Below, piece by piece: positions 25,919 through 34,434 of a DNA stretch of 42,429 nucleotides. The stretch is from Acidimicrobiaceae bacterium (GTDB taxonomy: Bacteria > Actinomycetota > Acidimicrobiia > Acidimicrobiales > RAAP-2): positions 1 through 42,429 of the forward strand of contig PLWZ01000030.1 of the NCBI GenBank assembly GCA_003151235.1. The letters are read 5' to 3'. Position 1 is the stretch's first letter. Each line of letters begins with the position of its first letter. The notes under the pieces are model-generated. The model saw nothing but the letters and a program-made list of their open reading frames with translations, did not search any database and was not told the DNA's origin. A program made the translations under genes and the position numbers.

Positions 25919-25938
25919 TCGCGTTCGGAGTGTGGCGC

Positions 25939-27609
25939 TCAGCCCGAGGTGAACATCGGCGGCAGTTTTGTCGGCCATTCGCCGAGGGTGAACCGCTTGC
26001 CTCCGAACGCCTGGATGTAGGTGCCCTTCAATCCGTTGAGCGGCGAGATCGCGGTGGCGTTGTACCAGATGAAGCGCGCGTCGATGCCGGCGGTGTGGGT
26101 ACCGGTGCCCGGTTTCCCGCTCGGGCCGATGTTCCAGCTCCACTGCCCGTACTGGTACAGGGGAGCCCCCAAGGTCGGGATCGCATGGAGGCCCCGGGCC
26201 ATGTTCTGGGGGGTGAGGTCCGGTCCGGCTGCCTGCAGGGCGTCGAAGATCTCGACGAGCTGCGAGTAGAAGCCGTCGGTCTCCTTCGGGATCGTGTGGC
26301 CGGTGAGCTTCTGGTAGAGCTTGCCGGCGAGCGACGTCGGGCCGGTGGTGTAGGTCGATGGCGACAGCTCGCTCATTCCGAACAGGTGTCCGGTGACCTC
26401 GCTCAGGTCGTCGTAGGTCTGCGGCGACGGGTCCTCGTCGGTCAGCGCGGTGCCGATGGTGAACCACTCCGGGTAGTAGTTCTGGGCCGCCGCGGCCTTG
26501 GTCAACAGGCCGGCCGAGAACGGGTCACAGGCCAGCACCACCGTCGTCACCCCGGCCGCCTTGAACTGGACGATGGCCTGCTGCGTCGACGCGTTGAACG
26601 TCGAGATGTCGAGCCCGTAGGTGAACTTGGTGAGGTCCGACGCCTTCACGTGGTACTTGGTCTCGAGCAGCTTCGTGGCGTTCTTCGTGCAGTTGAGGTA
26701 GGCGGGCACGTTGGGCACGTACGTGCCGAACTTGCGGACCTTGTTTCTCAGATCTGCCTCGCCGGCGTAGATGGCCTTCTTATTGGCCAGCATCGTGCCC
26801 TCGACCTCGGACTCGGCGTCCGAGCCGGTGGTGCAGTTCTGGGTGGTCGACCAGACGTACGGGTTCTCCGAGGCGAACGTGGCCTCGTCGAAGTAGGCGT
26901 CCCCGCCGAACTCGACCAGCTTGTCCTGGGCGGCGCACTGGGAGAACGGTCCCGAGCCACCGGCCTGGAAGTTGGTCGCGATGCCGTCCTCGGCGAACGC
27001 GTGGACCTGCTGGGAGATCGTCGCCGCGTCGGCACACGCCTGGGTCTGACCCTCGTTGAGCGCCTCGGTGGTGGCGTTGCCGGTGGCGGGCACCGACTGG
27101 ATGACGACGTGGCGGCCGTAGAGGTCGTAGGCCTTGTTGAAGTAGTTCAAGAAGACCTGCTCGACCTGGTCCTGAACCTGGGGCGAGGCCACGCCGGCCG
27201 CCGTGGCCTGGGCCTGGATCTGCTGGCTGTTGGCGGTCGACGCGAAGGCCCGCTGCGCCAACGTGATGGTGGTGGAGCTCACGCCGTCATAGGTCGCGCC
27301 GCCGTTGTTGCCGGTGAAATGCGCGATACAGGGCACGGCGTAGGGGGAGGGGACCTGTGGGGTCCCCGCGGTGCACTTCGTCCCGCCGATGGTGGTGCCC
27401 GATCCGACCTGGGTCGTGCCCGAGGCCGGGTACTTGTAGGGGTAGGGGCCCTCGCCTGCGGGACCGGACTTCGAGAGGACGACCCCGCTGGTCGAACCTG
27501 CCGCGACCCCCGACAGCGCCAGGGCGCTCATGGCGACGAGCACCGTTATGCCGGTGCGGACCAAGCCGGTATGGCGCCGTTGGCGTCCGGACCGATGGCT
27601 GGTGAACAT
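25939..27609 (-). CDS. ABC transporter substrate-binding protein, branched-chain amino-acid type (paralogue 2)
   Basis: The ATG at 27609 is preceded by AAGGGGGAGGG, a strong site almost the same as that of paralogue 1; upstream in-frame starts lack one. The product is 556 residues against 557 for paralogue 1. The signal peptide core is TGITVLVAMSALALSGVAAGS. The mature protein begins EGPYPYKYPASGTTQVGSG and aligns by eye end to end with the gene at 15138-16811. The two share a 39-nt identical stretch (26191-26229 and 15387-15425). It is a lone gene: no permease or ATPase is adjacent, so it probably feeds the importer encoded at 17045-22401 (inference). Confidence 0.88.
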   Translation of the reverse strand: MFTSHRSGRQRRHTGLVRTGITVLVAMSALALSGVAAGSTSGVVLSKSGPAGEGPYPYKYPASGTTQVGSGTTIGGTKCTAGTPQVPSPYAVPCIAHFTGNNGGATYDGVSSTTITLAQRAFASTANSQQIQAQATAAGVASPQVQDQVEQVFLNYFNKAYDLYGRHVVIQSVPATGNATTEALNEGQTQACADAATISQQVHAFAEDGIATNFQAGGSGPFSQCAAQDKLVEFGGDAYFDEATFASENPYVWSTTQNCTTGSDAESEVEGTMLANKKAIYAGEADLRNKVRKFGTYVPNVPAYLNCTKNATKLLETKYHVKASDLTKFTYGLDISTFNASTQQAIVQFKAAGVTTVVLACDPFSAGLLTKAAAAQNYYPEWFTIGTALTDEDPSPQTYDDLSEVTGHLFGMSELSPSTYTTGPTSLAGKLYQKLTGHTIPKETDGFYSQLVEIFDALQAAGPDLTPQNMARGLHAIPTLGAPLYQYGQWSWNIGPSGKPGTGTHTAGIDARFIWYNATAISPLNGLKGTYIQAFGGKRFTLGEWPTKLPPMFTSG

Positions 27610-27905
27610 GTTGTCCCTCCCCCTTATCGGGCCCCGATCACGGTGCCCGCCGAGCCGGTACGGCCGACCCAAAAACTTTTGTGTGGGAACGATACCGGGC
27701 ACGGCCCCTGTGCGCCTGGGCGACCCTCCCGGGACGAACCCGGACTTGGGGTAGTGGGTCATTTTCAACCCTCCGCGTACATTGAGCTTTACGTCGGAAG
27801 CTCCGGAGAGCAGTTTCACGCCCCCTCCTACCGAGGGACCGACGGTTGATGCTGGATAGAGCCTGGATTGCGGTTGTGACAAATCAAGGTGCCCCACTAC
27901 CGGAC

Positions 27906-27934
27906 TTGGCACCCAAGTTAGGGATTCCTAATAT
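27906..27934 (+). promoter_or_regulatory. Leaderless promoter of the ferric-type binding protein gene
   Basis: TTGGCA (27906-27911) and TAATAT (27929-27934) are separated by 17 bases. Transcription would start about 7 bases after the -10, that is at the tandem ATG ATG at 27939/27942. No ribosome site precedes these codons, which agrees with a leaderless message. Confidence 0.6.
27918..27931. promoter_or_regulatory. Dyad operator candidate overlapping the promoter spacer and -10
   Basis: TTAGG-GATT-CCTAA is a perfect 5-bp inverted repeat with a 4-base spacer. The half-site TTAGG/CCTAA is also the outer half of DtxR/IdeR iron boxes, but the 19-bp iron-box layout is not met. The position, between -35 and -10 of a gene for a probable ferric-binding protein, suggests a metal-responsive repressor site (inference). 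Confidence 0.4.
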
Positions 27935-27938
27935 TTGG

Positions 27939-29015
27939 ATGATGGCTGCCCGAACGTATTGGGGGACATCTGCGCGAGCGACCCGTTCGAGGCTCCGCCG
28001 GAGCCTGGTCGTGTCGGGGCTGGTCGCCCTTGCGGCGGCCGGGCTCGCCGCTTGCGGCGGGTCGGGCGGCGGCGGTGGGGCCACCATCACCCTCTACAAC
28101 GGCCAGCACGTCCAGACCACCGACGCGCTGGTCCAGGCCTTCGAGGCGCAGACCGGCATCGACGTCTTGGTGCACACCGACGACGAGTCGGTCCTGGCCG
28201 ACCAGATCGTGACCGAGGGGGGCCGCTCCCCGGCCGACGTGTTGTTCACCGAGAACACCCCCGCCCTCGCGTACCTGCAGAACAAGCACCTCCTGGCCCA
28301 CCTGGACACCAGCGTGCGGACGACGACGGAGGCCCGCTACAACTCGGCGCAGGGGGACTGGGTGGGGATCTCGGCGCGGGTCGGCGTGATCGTCTACAAC
28401 CCCGCCCTCCTGAAGGCGAGTGACCTGCCGACCTCGGTTCTGCAGCTCGCCGAGCCCCGCTACAGGGGCCTGCTGGCGCTGGCCCCCGGTGAGACCGACT
28501 TCCAGCCCATCGTCACCTCGGTCCTCCGGGCCAAGGGCAAGGCTGCGACGGTGGCCTGGCTCGAGGGGATGAAGGCCAACGCGGCCGGCCACATCTACCC
28601 CGACAACGAGACCATCGTGAGCGAGGTCAACCGTGGGCAGGTCGCGATCGGGGTCATCAACCAGTACTACTGGTACCGGCTGCGGGCCGAGATCGGGGCC
28701 TCGGCGATGCACGCGGTCATCACGACCTTCGCACCGCGCGATCCTGGGTACGTGATCGACGTATCCGGAGCCGCCGTGCTGGCGTCCAGCCAGCACCGGG
28801 CGGACGCCACCAGGTTCGTCCAGTTCCTCACGACCAAGAAGGCCCAGGAGATCATCGGGCACGGCGACAGCTTCGAGTACCCGATCGACGCGGGCGTTAT
28901 GACCGCCGCGCCGGAGACACCGTTCAGCCGGCTCCGACCCAACTCCATCACGCTGTCGCAGTTGGGCGACGGGGCCGCCGCGGTCGCGCTGCTCTTGGAG
29001 GTCCAACTCTTGTGA
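27939..29015 (+). CDS. Ferric-type ABC substrate-binding lipoprotein
   Basis: I place the start at 27939 (ATG ATG), which gives 358 residues and a proper lipoprotein signal: basic region ARATRSRLRRS, hydrophobic core and lipobox LAACGG. The mature protein is a type 2 binding fold (ITLYNGQHVQTTDALVQAF, then VLFTENTPALAYL). INQYYWYRL contains the paired tyrosines used by FbpA/FutA-type proteins to hold Fe3+. It is probably on the outer membrane face, binding ferric iron. No permease or ATPase follows, which is unusual for this class. The last bases overlap the GTG of the next gene. Confidence 0.85.
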   Translation: MMAARTYWGTSARATRSRLRRSLVVSGLVALAAAGLAACGGSGGGGGATITLYNGQHVQTTDALVQAFEAQTGIDVLVHTDDESVLADQIVTEGGRSPADVLFTENTPALAYLQNKHLLAHLDTSVRTTTEARYNSAQGDWVGISARVGVIVYNPALLKASDLPTSVLQLAEPRYRGLLALAPGETDFQPIVTSVLRAKGKAATVAWLEGMKANAAGHIYPDNETIVSEVNRGQVAIGVINQYYWYRLRAEIGASAMHAVITTFAPRDPGYVIDVSGAAVLASSQHRADATRFVQFLTTKKAQEIIGHGDSFEYPIDAGVMTAAPETPFSRLRPNSITLSQLGDGAAAVALLLEVQLL

Positions 29016-29509
29016 GTCCGCTGCGGGCGCCCCGCACGGTCGACCGCTTCGAGTTCGACCCCGCCGATCTCACGAGGTTGCTCGAGGTCGTGGGGTGGCT
29101 GGCCGCTCACCGGGACGGGTGGTTGAACCTGCTGCCGGGCGTGGACACGCCGAGCGAGCCGGTGGAGGCCCCGGGGCTCTTCGCCATCTTCGGGTCCGCC
29201 CAGGCACCGGTGTCCATGTGCACATGGATGCCACCGGGCAAGGGCCGCCACGCGTTCGACGAGGTGACCGTCGGCATCATGCACGCCCGGGGAACCAAGG
29301 TGCTGCCCGACCTGGTGGCCGCCGGGCTCGGGATCCCGCCGGGCTGGCGGGTGTCCGGCGACCACCCGAGACGCGGCCTGGTGGTGCGAATCCCGACCAC
29401 CGCCGACGATGGCGAGGTCCTGCGGTGGGCGCTCGCAGCCGGTGGGCACCTCTGCACGGCGCCGACGACCGGGAGCTGGGAGGCCGAGGTCTACCAGCCG
29501 GCCGGCTGA
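29012..29509 (+). CDS. Uncharacterised cytoplasmic protein coupled to the ferric-type binding protein
   Basis: This 165-residue protein starts at a GTG that overlaps the preceding TGA (GTGA), so the two are translationally coupled. There is no signal peptide or membrane helix. The protein is soluble, with phrases such as LFAIFGSAQAPVSMCTWMPPGKGRHAFDE and a C-terminal GHLCTAPTTGSWEAEVY. Two cysteines are present. I do not recognise the family. The coupling suggests a job linked to the upstream iron-type binding protein, but I see no metal-binding signature that proves it. Confidence 0.65.
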   Translation: MSPLRAPRTVDRFEFDPADLTRLLEVVGWLAAHRDGWLNLLPGVDTPSEPVEAPGLFAIFGSAQAPVSMCTWMPPGKGRHAFDEVTVGIMHARGTKVLPDLVAAGLGIPPGWRVSGDHPRRGLVVRIPTTADDGEVLRWALAAGGHLCTAPTTGSWEAEVYQPAG

Positions 29510-29581
29510 GTCGTCCCAGCTCAGCGGCCCGCCAGCTTCGGGCGGAATAGGTCGACCCCGCTCCACGTTTTCCAATCACAG

Positions 29582-29611
29582 GGTGAACCCCGGTTCCGTT
29601 TCGGGTTCACC
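29582..29611. promoter_or_regulatory. 9-bp dyad just upstream of lon
   Basis: GGTGAACCC (29582-29590) and GGGTTCACC (29603-29611) are perfect inverted copies around 12 bases. The right arm ends 17 bases before the lon GTG, with GGAGGAG in between. It may be an operator for heat or stress control of lon, a leader hairpin, or the terminator of the gene ending at 29509. It does not match the HspR (HAIR) consensus. Confidence 0.45.
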
Positions 29612-29628
29612 TTCTGAACGGAGGAGAC

Positions 29629-32007
29629 GTGACGACAGAGACCCTGACCCTTCCGGTGCTGCCCCTGCGCTCCGGGGTGATGCTGCCGGGGATGGTCTTC
29701 ACGATCGGGCTCGAGACCGACGAGGCCAAGGCGGCCGCAGACGTCGTCGGGACCTCGGGCGGCAACCTGCTGCTCGTGCCCCACATCGACGGCCGCTATG
29801 GCTCGGTCGGCGTGGTGGCCGAGGTTGTCGAGCGCGGCGAGCTGCCGGGCGGGCTGCCGGCGCTGGTCGTGGCCGGGCAGAGCCGGGCGCTGATCGGCAC
29901 CGGCGTGCCGGGCACCGGCGAGGCCCTCTGGGTGGAGGCCGAGCTGGTTGAGGAGCGCGAACCGGACGACCGGGCCATCGGGCTCGCCCGCGAATACCGG
30001 GCCGTCCTCGAGAACATCCTGCTCAGCAGGGGTGCCGGTCGGATGGCGGCCCAGTTGCGCGAGGTCACCGAGCCCGCCCGGATGGCCGACCTGGCCGGGT
30101 ACTCGCCCGACCTGACGCTGGCCCAGAAGGTCCAGGTCCTCGAGACCCTCGACGTCACCGAGCGCTTGTCGCTCGTCCTGGCGTGGGCCAAGGACACCCT
30201 CGGGGAGCTCAGCCTCCGGGAGCGGATCAAGAACGACGTGGAAGCGGGGATGGAGAAGTCCCAGCGCGAGTTCCTGCTCCGCCGCCAGCTCGAATCGATC
30301 CGCAAGGAGCTCGGCCAACTGGGCGGCGCCGAGGAAGGCGCACCCGACGACTACCGGGCCCGGGTCGCGTCGACGGCCATGCCGGAGAAGGTGAGAGAGG
30401 CGATAGAGCGCGAGATCGACAAGCTCGAGCGGACCAGCGAGCAGAGCCCCGAGCACGGCTGGATCCGGACGTGGCTCGACACGGTGTTCGAGATCCCCTG
30501 GGGCATCGAGTCCGAGGATCGGCTCGACGTTCCGGCGGCCGCGGCGATCCTCGACGAGGACCACGACGGGTTGGCCGATGTGAAGGAGCGCATCCTTCAG
30601 CACCTGTCGGTGCGCAAGCTCCAGTCCGAACGGGGGCTCGTCCCGGTGGACGGCCGCGGCGCCGGGGCGATCCTGGCCCTGGTCGGACCGCCGGGGGTAG
30701 GAAAGACCTCGCTCGGGGAGTCGGTCGCCCGGGCCCTCGGGCGCAAGTTCGTCCGGGTCGCGCTGGGTGGGATCAGAGATGAGGCCGAGATCCGCGGGCA
30801 CCGGCGCACCTACGTCGGCGCGCAGCCGGGCCGCCTGGTTCGGGCGCTGCGGGAGGCCGGGACGATGAACCCGGTGCTCCTCTTGGACGAGGTCGACAAG
30901 ATCGGCGCGGACTTCCGGGGCGACCCGGCCTCGGCGTTGCTCGAGGTCCTCGACCCGGCGCAGAACCACACGTTCCGAGACCATTACCTGGAGGTCGACC
31001 TCGATCTGTCGCGGGTGCTGTTCATCGCGACGGCGAACGTGATCGATACCATCCCCGGGCCGTTGCTCGACCGGATGGAGGTGATCCGTCTCGACGGCTA
31101 CACCGACAACGAGAAGGTCGCCATCGCGCGGCACCACCTCTTGCATCGCCAGGCCAACCGGGCCGGGCTCCAAGAGGACGAGGTCGTCGTCACCGACGAC
31201 GTGCTCGCTGCGGTGGTGTCGGACTACACCCGCGAGGCCGGCGTGCGGTCACTCGAGCGCGAGCTCGGGAGGTTGATGCGCAAGATCGCGACCAAGTTCG
31301 TCGCCGGGGAGGAGACCCCGCCGGTCACGGTCGAGCGCGACGACGTCCGGGGTTGGCTCGGCCGTCCCCGCTTCTTCTATGAGCCGGCGGACCGCGAGTC
31401 GGTGGCCGGCGTCGCGACCGGACTGGCCGTCACCGGAGCCGGCGGGGACGTGCTCTTCGTCGAGGCGAGCTCGTCCGACGGGCCCGAGGGCCTGACGCTC
31501 ACCGGGCAGCTGGGTGACGTCATGAAGGAGTCGGCCGAGATCGCGCTCTCGTTCGTGCGGTCGCACGCAGCCAAGCTCGGCATCGACCCGGCTGCGTTCG
31601 CCGGCAAGCGCTTCCACGTGCACGTCCCGGCGGGCGCGGTGCCCAAGGACGGGCCGTCCGCCGGGGTCACCATCACCTCGGCGCTGGTCAGCCTGCTCCG
31701 GGGCATCCCGGTTCGCGGTGTGGTCGGCATGACCGGCGAGGTGACACTCCGGGGCCGGGTGCTGCCGATCGGCGGGGTCCGACAGAAGGTGTTGGCCGCC
31801 TATCGCTCGGGGTTGACCGAAGTGGTGCTCCCGGCCCGCAACGGCCCGGACCTAGAAGACGTCCCCGACGAGGTCCGCGATCAGATGACGTTCCATCTGG
31901 CCGAGCGGGTCGAGGACGTCCTTCGCCCGGTGCTCGGGCTGGACGCAGACGGGGATATCTTGACCGTCGCGCTCGGCGCGCAAGGCGGGCTCTCCGAGGT
32001 CGCCTGA
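29629..32007 (+). CDS. lon: ATP-dependent Lon protease
   Basis: This 792-residue protein has a GTG start with GGAGGAG. It has the standard bacterial LonA layout: an N-terminal substrate-binding domain ([19 protein letters not shown]), a helical linker ([18 protein letters not shown]), an AAA+ domain with Walker [10 protein letters not shown] and Walker B-type LLLDEVDKI, and a C-terminal peptidase domain. The peptidase dyad is Ser677 in KDGPSAG and Lys720 in [10 protein letters not shown]. It degrades damaged and short-lived regulatory proteins in the cytoplasm using ATP. Length and motifs are complete. The gene ends 3 bp from the convergent BrkB-family gene. Confidence 0.96.
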   Translation: MTTETLTLPVLPLRSGVMLPGMVFTIGLETDEAKAAADVVGTSGGNLLLVPHIDGRYGSVGVVAEVVERGELPGGLPALVVAGQSRALIGTGVPGTGEALWVEAELVEEREPDDRAIGLAREYRAVLENILLSRGAGRMAAQLREVTEPARMADLAGYSPDLTLAQKVQVLETLDVTERLSLVLAWAKDTLGELSLRERIKNDVEAGMEKSQREFLLRRQLESIRKELGQLGGAEEGAPDDYRARVASTAMPEKVREAIEREIDKLERTSEQSPEHGWIRTWLDTVFEIPWGIESEDRLDVPAAAAILDEDHDGLADVKERILQHLSVRKLQSERGLVPVDGRGAGAILALVGPPGVGKTSLGESVARALGRKFVRVALGGIRDEAEIRGHRRTYVGAQPGRLVRALREAGTMNPVLLLDEVDKIGADFRGDPASALLEVLDPAQNHTFRDHYLEVDLDLSRVLFIATANVIDTIPGPLLDRMEVIRLDGYTDNEKVAIARHHLLHRQANRAGLQEDEVVVTDDVLAAVVSDYTREAGVRSLERELGRLMRKIATKFVAGEETPPVTVERDDVRGWLGRPRFFYEPADRESVAGVATGLAVTGAGGDVLFVEASSSDGPEGLTLTGQLGDVMKESAEIALSFVRSHAAKLGIDPAAFAGKRFHVHVPAGAVPKDGPSAGVTITSALVSLLRGIPVRGVVGMTGEVTLRGRVLPIGGVRQKVLAAYRSGLTEVVLPARNGPDLEDVPDEVRDQMTFHLAERVEDVLRPVLGLDADGDILTVALGAQGGLSEVA

Positions 32008-32010
32008 GCG

Positions 32011-33024
32011 TTACCGGTCGGCCGAGCCGTCTCCCCCCGGCGGCTCGGCCAATCGGCTCTCGTCGAAATGGACGCTCACGCGCTGTTCGGGTCGCCGGAC
32101 GTTCTGCTCGGTGATCGCGGCGAGGACGCGCTGGTCGGCCGCCGTGAGAGGCGGCTGGACCAGCGAACGCGGCCAGAGCCGGCGTGCCCACACGACGTTG
32201 GCCTCGGCGGCGTACATGGTCACCATGGCTCCGAGGTAGATCCAGCCGATCAGCCCGAGGACGATGGCGAAGGTGCCGTAGACCTGGCTGGTGTGGCGCA
32301 GCTGATGCGCGATGAGCAGCGTGCCGCCGACCTGGAGCGCCGTCCACGCCACGCCGCCGGCCAGCGCGCCGGGGACCAGGTCCTTCATGTTCACCTGCTT
32401 GGGCGTCAGCACCCGGAACGCCAGCAGGTACAAGACGCAGTTCACGAGCAGCGAGCCGATCTCGCCCCCGGCCCGGATGAGGCCCGATTGCCCGGCCGCA
32501 CTCGCGATCCCGGCCAGGGCCGTGCCGAGCACGAGGAACAGGCCGAGGACGACGATCAGGGCTGCAGTGCGCTGCAATCGGTTGAGGAACTTCGGGCGGT
32601 GGACGCCCGGGATGTTCCACAACTGCGCCATCGCGAACTGACCGATCTGGCTCGCCCCCTGCGACCCCCACACCAGCCCGAGGATGCCGACCACCAGCCC
32701 GATCACGCTGTTGTTGTGCAGCGCGTGGATGTTGTTGACGAGCGAGCCCTTGGAGCCGGAGCCGATCACCGGGAACTGGGAGAGGGCGGAGTGCTCGATC
32801 CGATGGGTCAGCGACGAGCTCGACCCGGCGACGATGCCGAGCACCGTGACCAGGACCAAGAGCAGGGGGAACAGGGACAGGAAGCCGTAGTAGGCGACGA
32901 GGGCGGACAGCTGGCCGCCCCGATCGTCTCCATACTTCTTGACCACCCCGTAGAGGAAGCCGAGCACGGGGCTCCCTTGCTGGTGCCGGTCGGCGAAACG
33001 GGCGGCCTCCTGCATGCGGCTCAT
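32011..33024 (-). CDS. YihY/BrkB-family inner-membrane protein
   Basis: This 337-residue protein starts at the ATG at 33024 (a second ATG at 33015 is also possible; neither has a strong ribosome site). It shows the family signature near the first helix (LSALVAYYGFLSLFPLLLVLVTVLG in part) and about six hydrophobic helices, including IGLVVGILGLVWGSQGA, LIVVLGLFLVLGTALAG and GTFAIVLGLIGWIYLGAMV. The C-terminal 50 residues are hydrophilic and cytoplasmic. The family was once called ribonuclease BN by mistake; its true function is not settled. It diverges from the encapsulated ferritin gene. Confidence 0.88.
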   Translation of the reverse strand: MSRMQEAARFADRHQQGSPVLGFLYGVVKKYGDDRGGQLSALVAYYGFLSLFPLLLVLVTVLGIVAGSSSSLTHRIEHSALSQFPVIGSGSKGSLVNNIHALHNNSVIGLVVGILGLVWGSQGASQIGQFAMAQLWNIPGVHRPKFLNRLQRTAALIVVLGLFLVLGTALAGIASAAGQSGLIRAGGEIGSLLVNCVLYLLAFRVLTPKQVNMKDLVPGALAGGVAWTALQVGGTLLIAHQLRHTSQVYGTFAIVLGLIGWIYLGAMVTMYAAEANVVWARRLWPRSLVQPPLTAADQRVLAAITEQNVRRPEQRVSVHFDESRLAEPPGGDGSADR

Positions 33025-33209
33025 GGGACTGGGTGGGCCAGCGGGCCGGCGGCGAGGTTCGATGGCACCCCTGGCAGGGTATCTGCACCGGGAGAGTGAG
33101 CATCTGAGGGCCGCTGGTACCGTGAAAGCCGGTCAGAAGTCCGACTTCGGCCGGCTGCTGGCCCCGACGGCGGGACCCGGTGGCGCGCCATCGGAAAGGA
33201 GCAAACTCC

Positions 33210-33596
33210 ATGGCTGAGAGCGCCGGGCTGCACGAGCCCGCGGATCTGCTGTCCCCCGAGACAATCGACCGTCACCGGGCGATCGTCTCCCTGCAAGAAG
33301 AGCTCGAGGCGATCGACTGGTACGACCAGCGGGTCGCCGCAGCGACCGATCCCGAGCTCGCGGCGATCCTCGCCCACAACCGGGACGAGGAGAAGGAGCA
33401 CGCGGTCATGACGCTCGAGTGGCTCCGACGCCGCGACGCGGTGCTCGACTCCAATCTGCGCACCTATCTCTTCACGACGGCGCCGGTGACCGAGGTCGAG
33501 ACCGAGGCCGAGGGGTCGAAGGAGGGGTCCGAGCCGGCTCCGCAGTCCATCTCGGGCTCGCTCGGGATCGGCAGTCTCCGGGAGGACGCGCAATGA
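33210..33596 (+). CDS. Encapsulated ferritin (EncFtn-like) cargo protein
   Basis: The ATG at 33210 follows GGAAAGGAG with 8-base spacing, giving 128 residues; a GTG 30 bases earlier lacks such a site. Two short helices carry the EncFtn ferroxidase residues: Glu30/Glu33 with Trp37-Tyr38 in the first, and Glu61-x-x-His64 in the second (DEEKEHAVM). EncFtn proteins form a ring that oxidises Fe2+ at subunit interfaces. The acidic Glu/Ser/Pro linker ends in GSLGIGSLRED, a classic encapsulin-targeting peptide. The stop overlaps the encapsulin ATG (ATGA), so cargo and shell are made together. Confidence 0.92.
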   Translation: MAESAGLHEPADLLSPETIDRHRAIVSLQEELEAIDWYDQRVAAATDPELAAILAHNRDEEKEHAVMTLEWLRRRDAVLDSNLRTYLFTTAPVTEVETEAEGSKEGSEPAPQSISGSLGIGSLREDAQ

Positions 33597-34402
33597 ATCA
33601 CCTCATGAGGCGGCACGCCCCGATCACCGAGGCGGCGTGGAAGGAGATCGACGACGAGGGGCGCCGGCACCTCGTGCCGGCGTTGGCGGCCCGAAAGTTG
33701 GTCGAGTTCGTGGGGCCGCTCGGGTGGGACCACTCGGCGAAGAACCTCGGCCGGACGGTCGAGCTCTCGTCGACACCGACCGATCGGCTGACGGCGAAGC
33801 AACGTCGCGTGCTGCCGCTGGTTGAGCTCCGCGCCGCGTTCTCCGTCGGACGTGACGAGCTGCTGGCCGCAGATCGGGGAGCGCCCGACATCGATCTGGA
33901 CGAGCTCGATCAAGCGGCCCGCCAGATCGCCCGTGCGGAGAACATGGCGGTGTTCCACGGCTGGTCGGCGGCCGAGATCGTCGGGGTAACCGAGGCGTCG
34001 CCGCACAAGGCGGTCGCCCTGTCGGGCGACTATGCGAGCTATCCGAGCGCCGTCGCCCGAGCGGTCAAGGTGCTCCTCGACGCCGGCGTCCAGGGCCCGT
34101 ACGGGCTCGCCCTCGGACCCGACGAGTACACCGGGGTGGTCGAGACGACCGAGCACGGCGGGATCCTCGTCTTCGACCACCTGCGCCAGATCCTCGGCGG
34201 CCCCATCGTGTGGGCACCCGGTGTCGAGGGCGCGGTCGTGCTCAGCCAGCGCGGCGGGGACTTCGCGTTCGAGTCGGGCGAGGATCTGGCCATCGGCTAC
34301 GACCATCACGACGCCGACCGGGTCCACCTGTACCTGGAAGAGAGCTTCACCTTCCACGTGGCTTCGCCCGACGCCGGCATCGCCCTATCGCCCCACAAGT
34401 AG
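33593..34402 (+). CDS. Encapsulin shell protein (family 1, linocin-M18-like)
   Basis: This 269-residue protein starts at the ATG overlapping the cargo stop. It is the usual length for a T=1, 60-subunit shell. The N-terminus (HAPITEAAWKEIDDEGRR) and WDHSAKNLGR are family hallmarks and form the HK97-fold N-arm and the cargo-peptide groove. Later signatures include RAENMAVFHG, PYGLALGPDEYTG and the C-terminal YLEESFTFHV. The shell should store mineralised iron delivered by the EncFtn ring, keeping ferrous iron and peroxide chemistry contained. No peroxidase cargo gene is adjacent, so iron storage is the supported role. Confidence 0.95.
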   Translation: MNHLMRRHAPITEAAWKEIDDEGRRHLVPALAARKLVEFVGPLGWDHSAKNLGRTVELSSTPTDRLTAKQRRVLPLVELRAAFSVGRDELLAADRGAPDIDLDELDQAARQIARAENMAVFHGWSAAEIVGVTEASPHKAVALSGDYASYPSAVARAVKVLLDAGVQGPYGLALGPDEYTGVVETTEHGGILVFDHLRQILGGPIVWAPGVEGAVVLSQRGGDFAFESGEDLAIGYDHHDADRVHLYLEESFTFHVASPDAGIALSPHK

Positions 34403-34434
34403 TCGCCCGGCCCGTTCGCGGAGCCGTGGAGGTT

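Noticed and set aside
27747..27766. 20-base segment TGGGGTAGTGGGTCATTTTC that matches 41868-41887 at 18 of 20 positions, suggesting a shared insertion-sequence end
   Set aside because: In 42 kb of GC-rich DNA about one such pair is expected by chance by a rough count, and the flanks do not match. Worth revisiting only if the tnpB left end turns out similar.
27846..27938. Longer N-terminus for the ferric-type binding protein starting at 27846
   Set aside because: The extra 31 residues precede a complete lipoprotein signal and would lie upstream of the best promoter.
29521..31173. Long minus-strand frame opposite lon
   Set aside because: Antisense shadow of a complete Lon protease gene.
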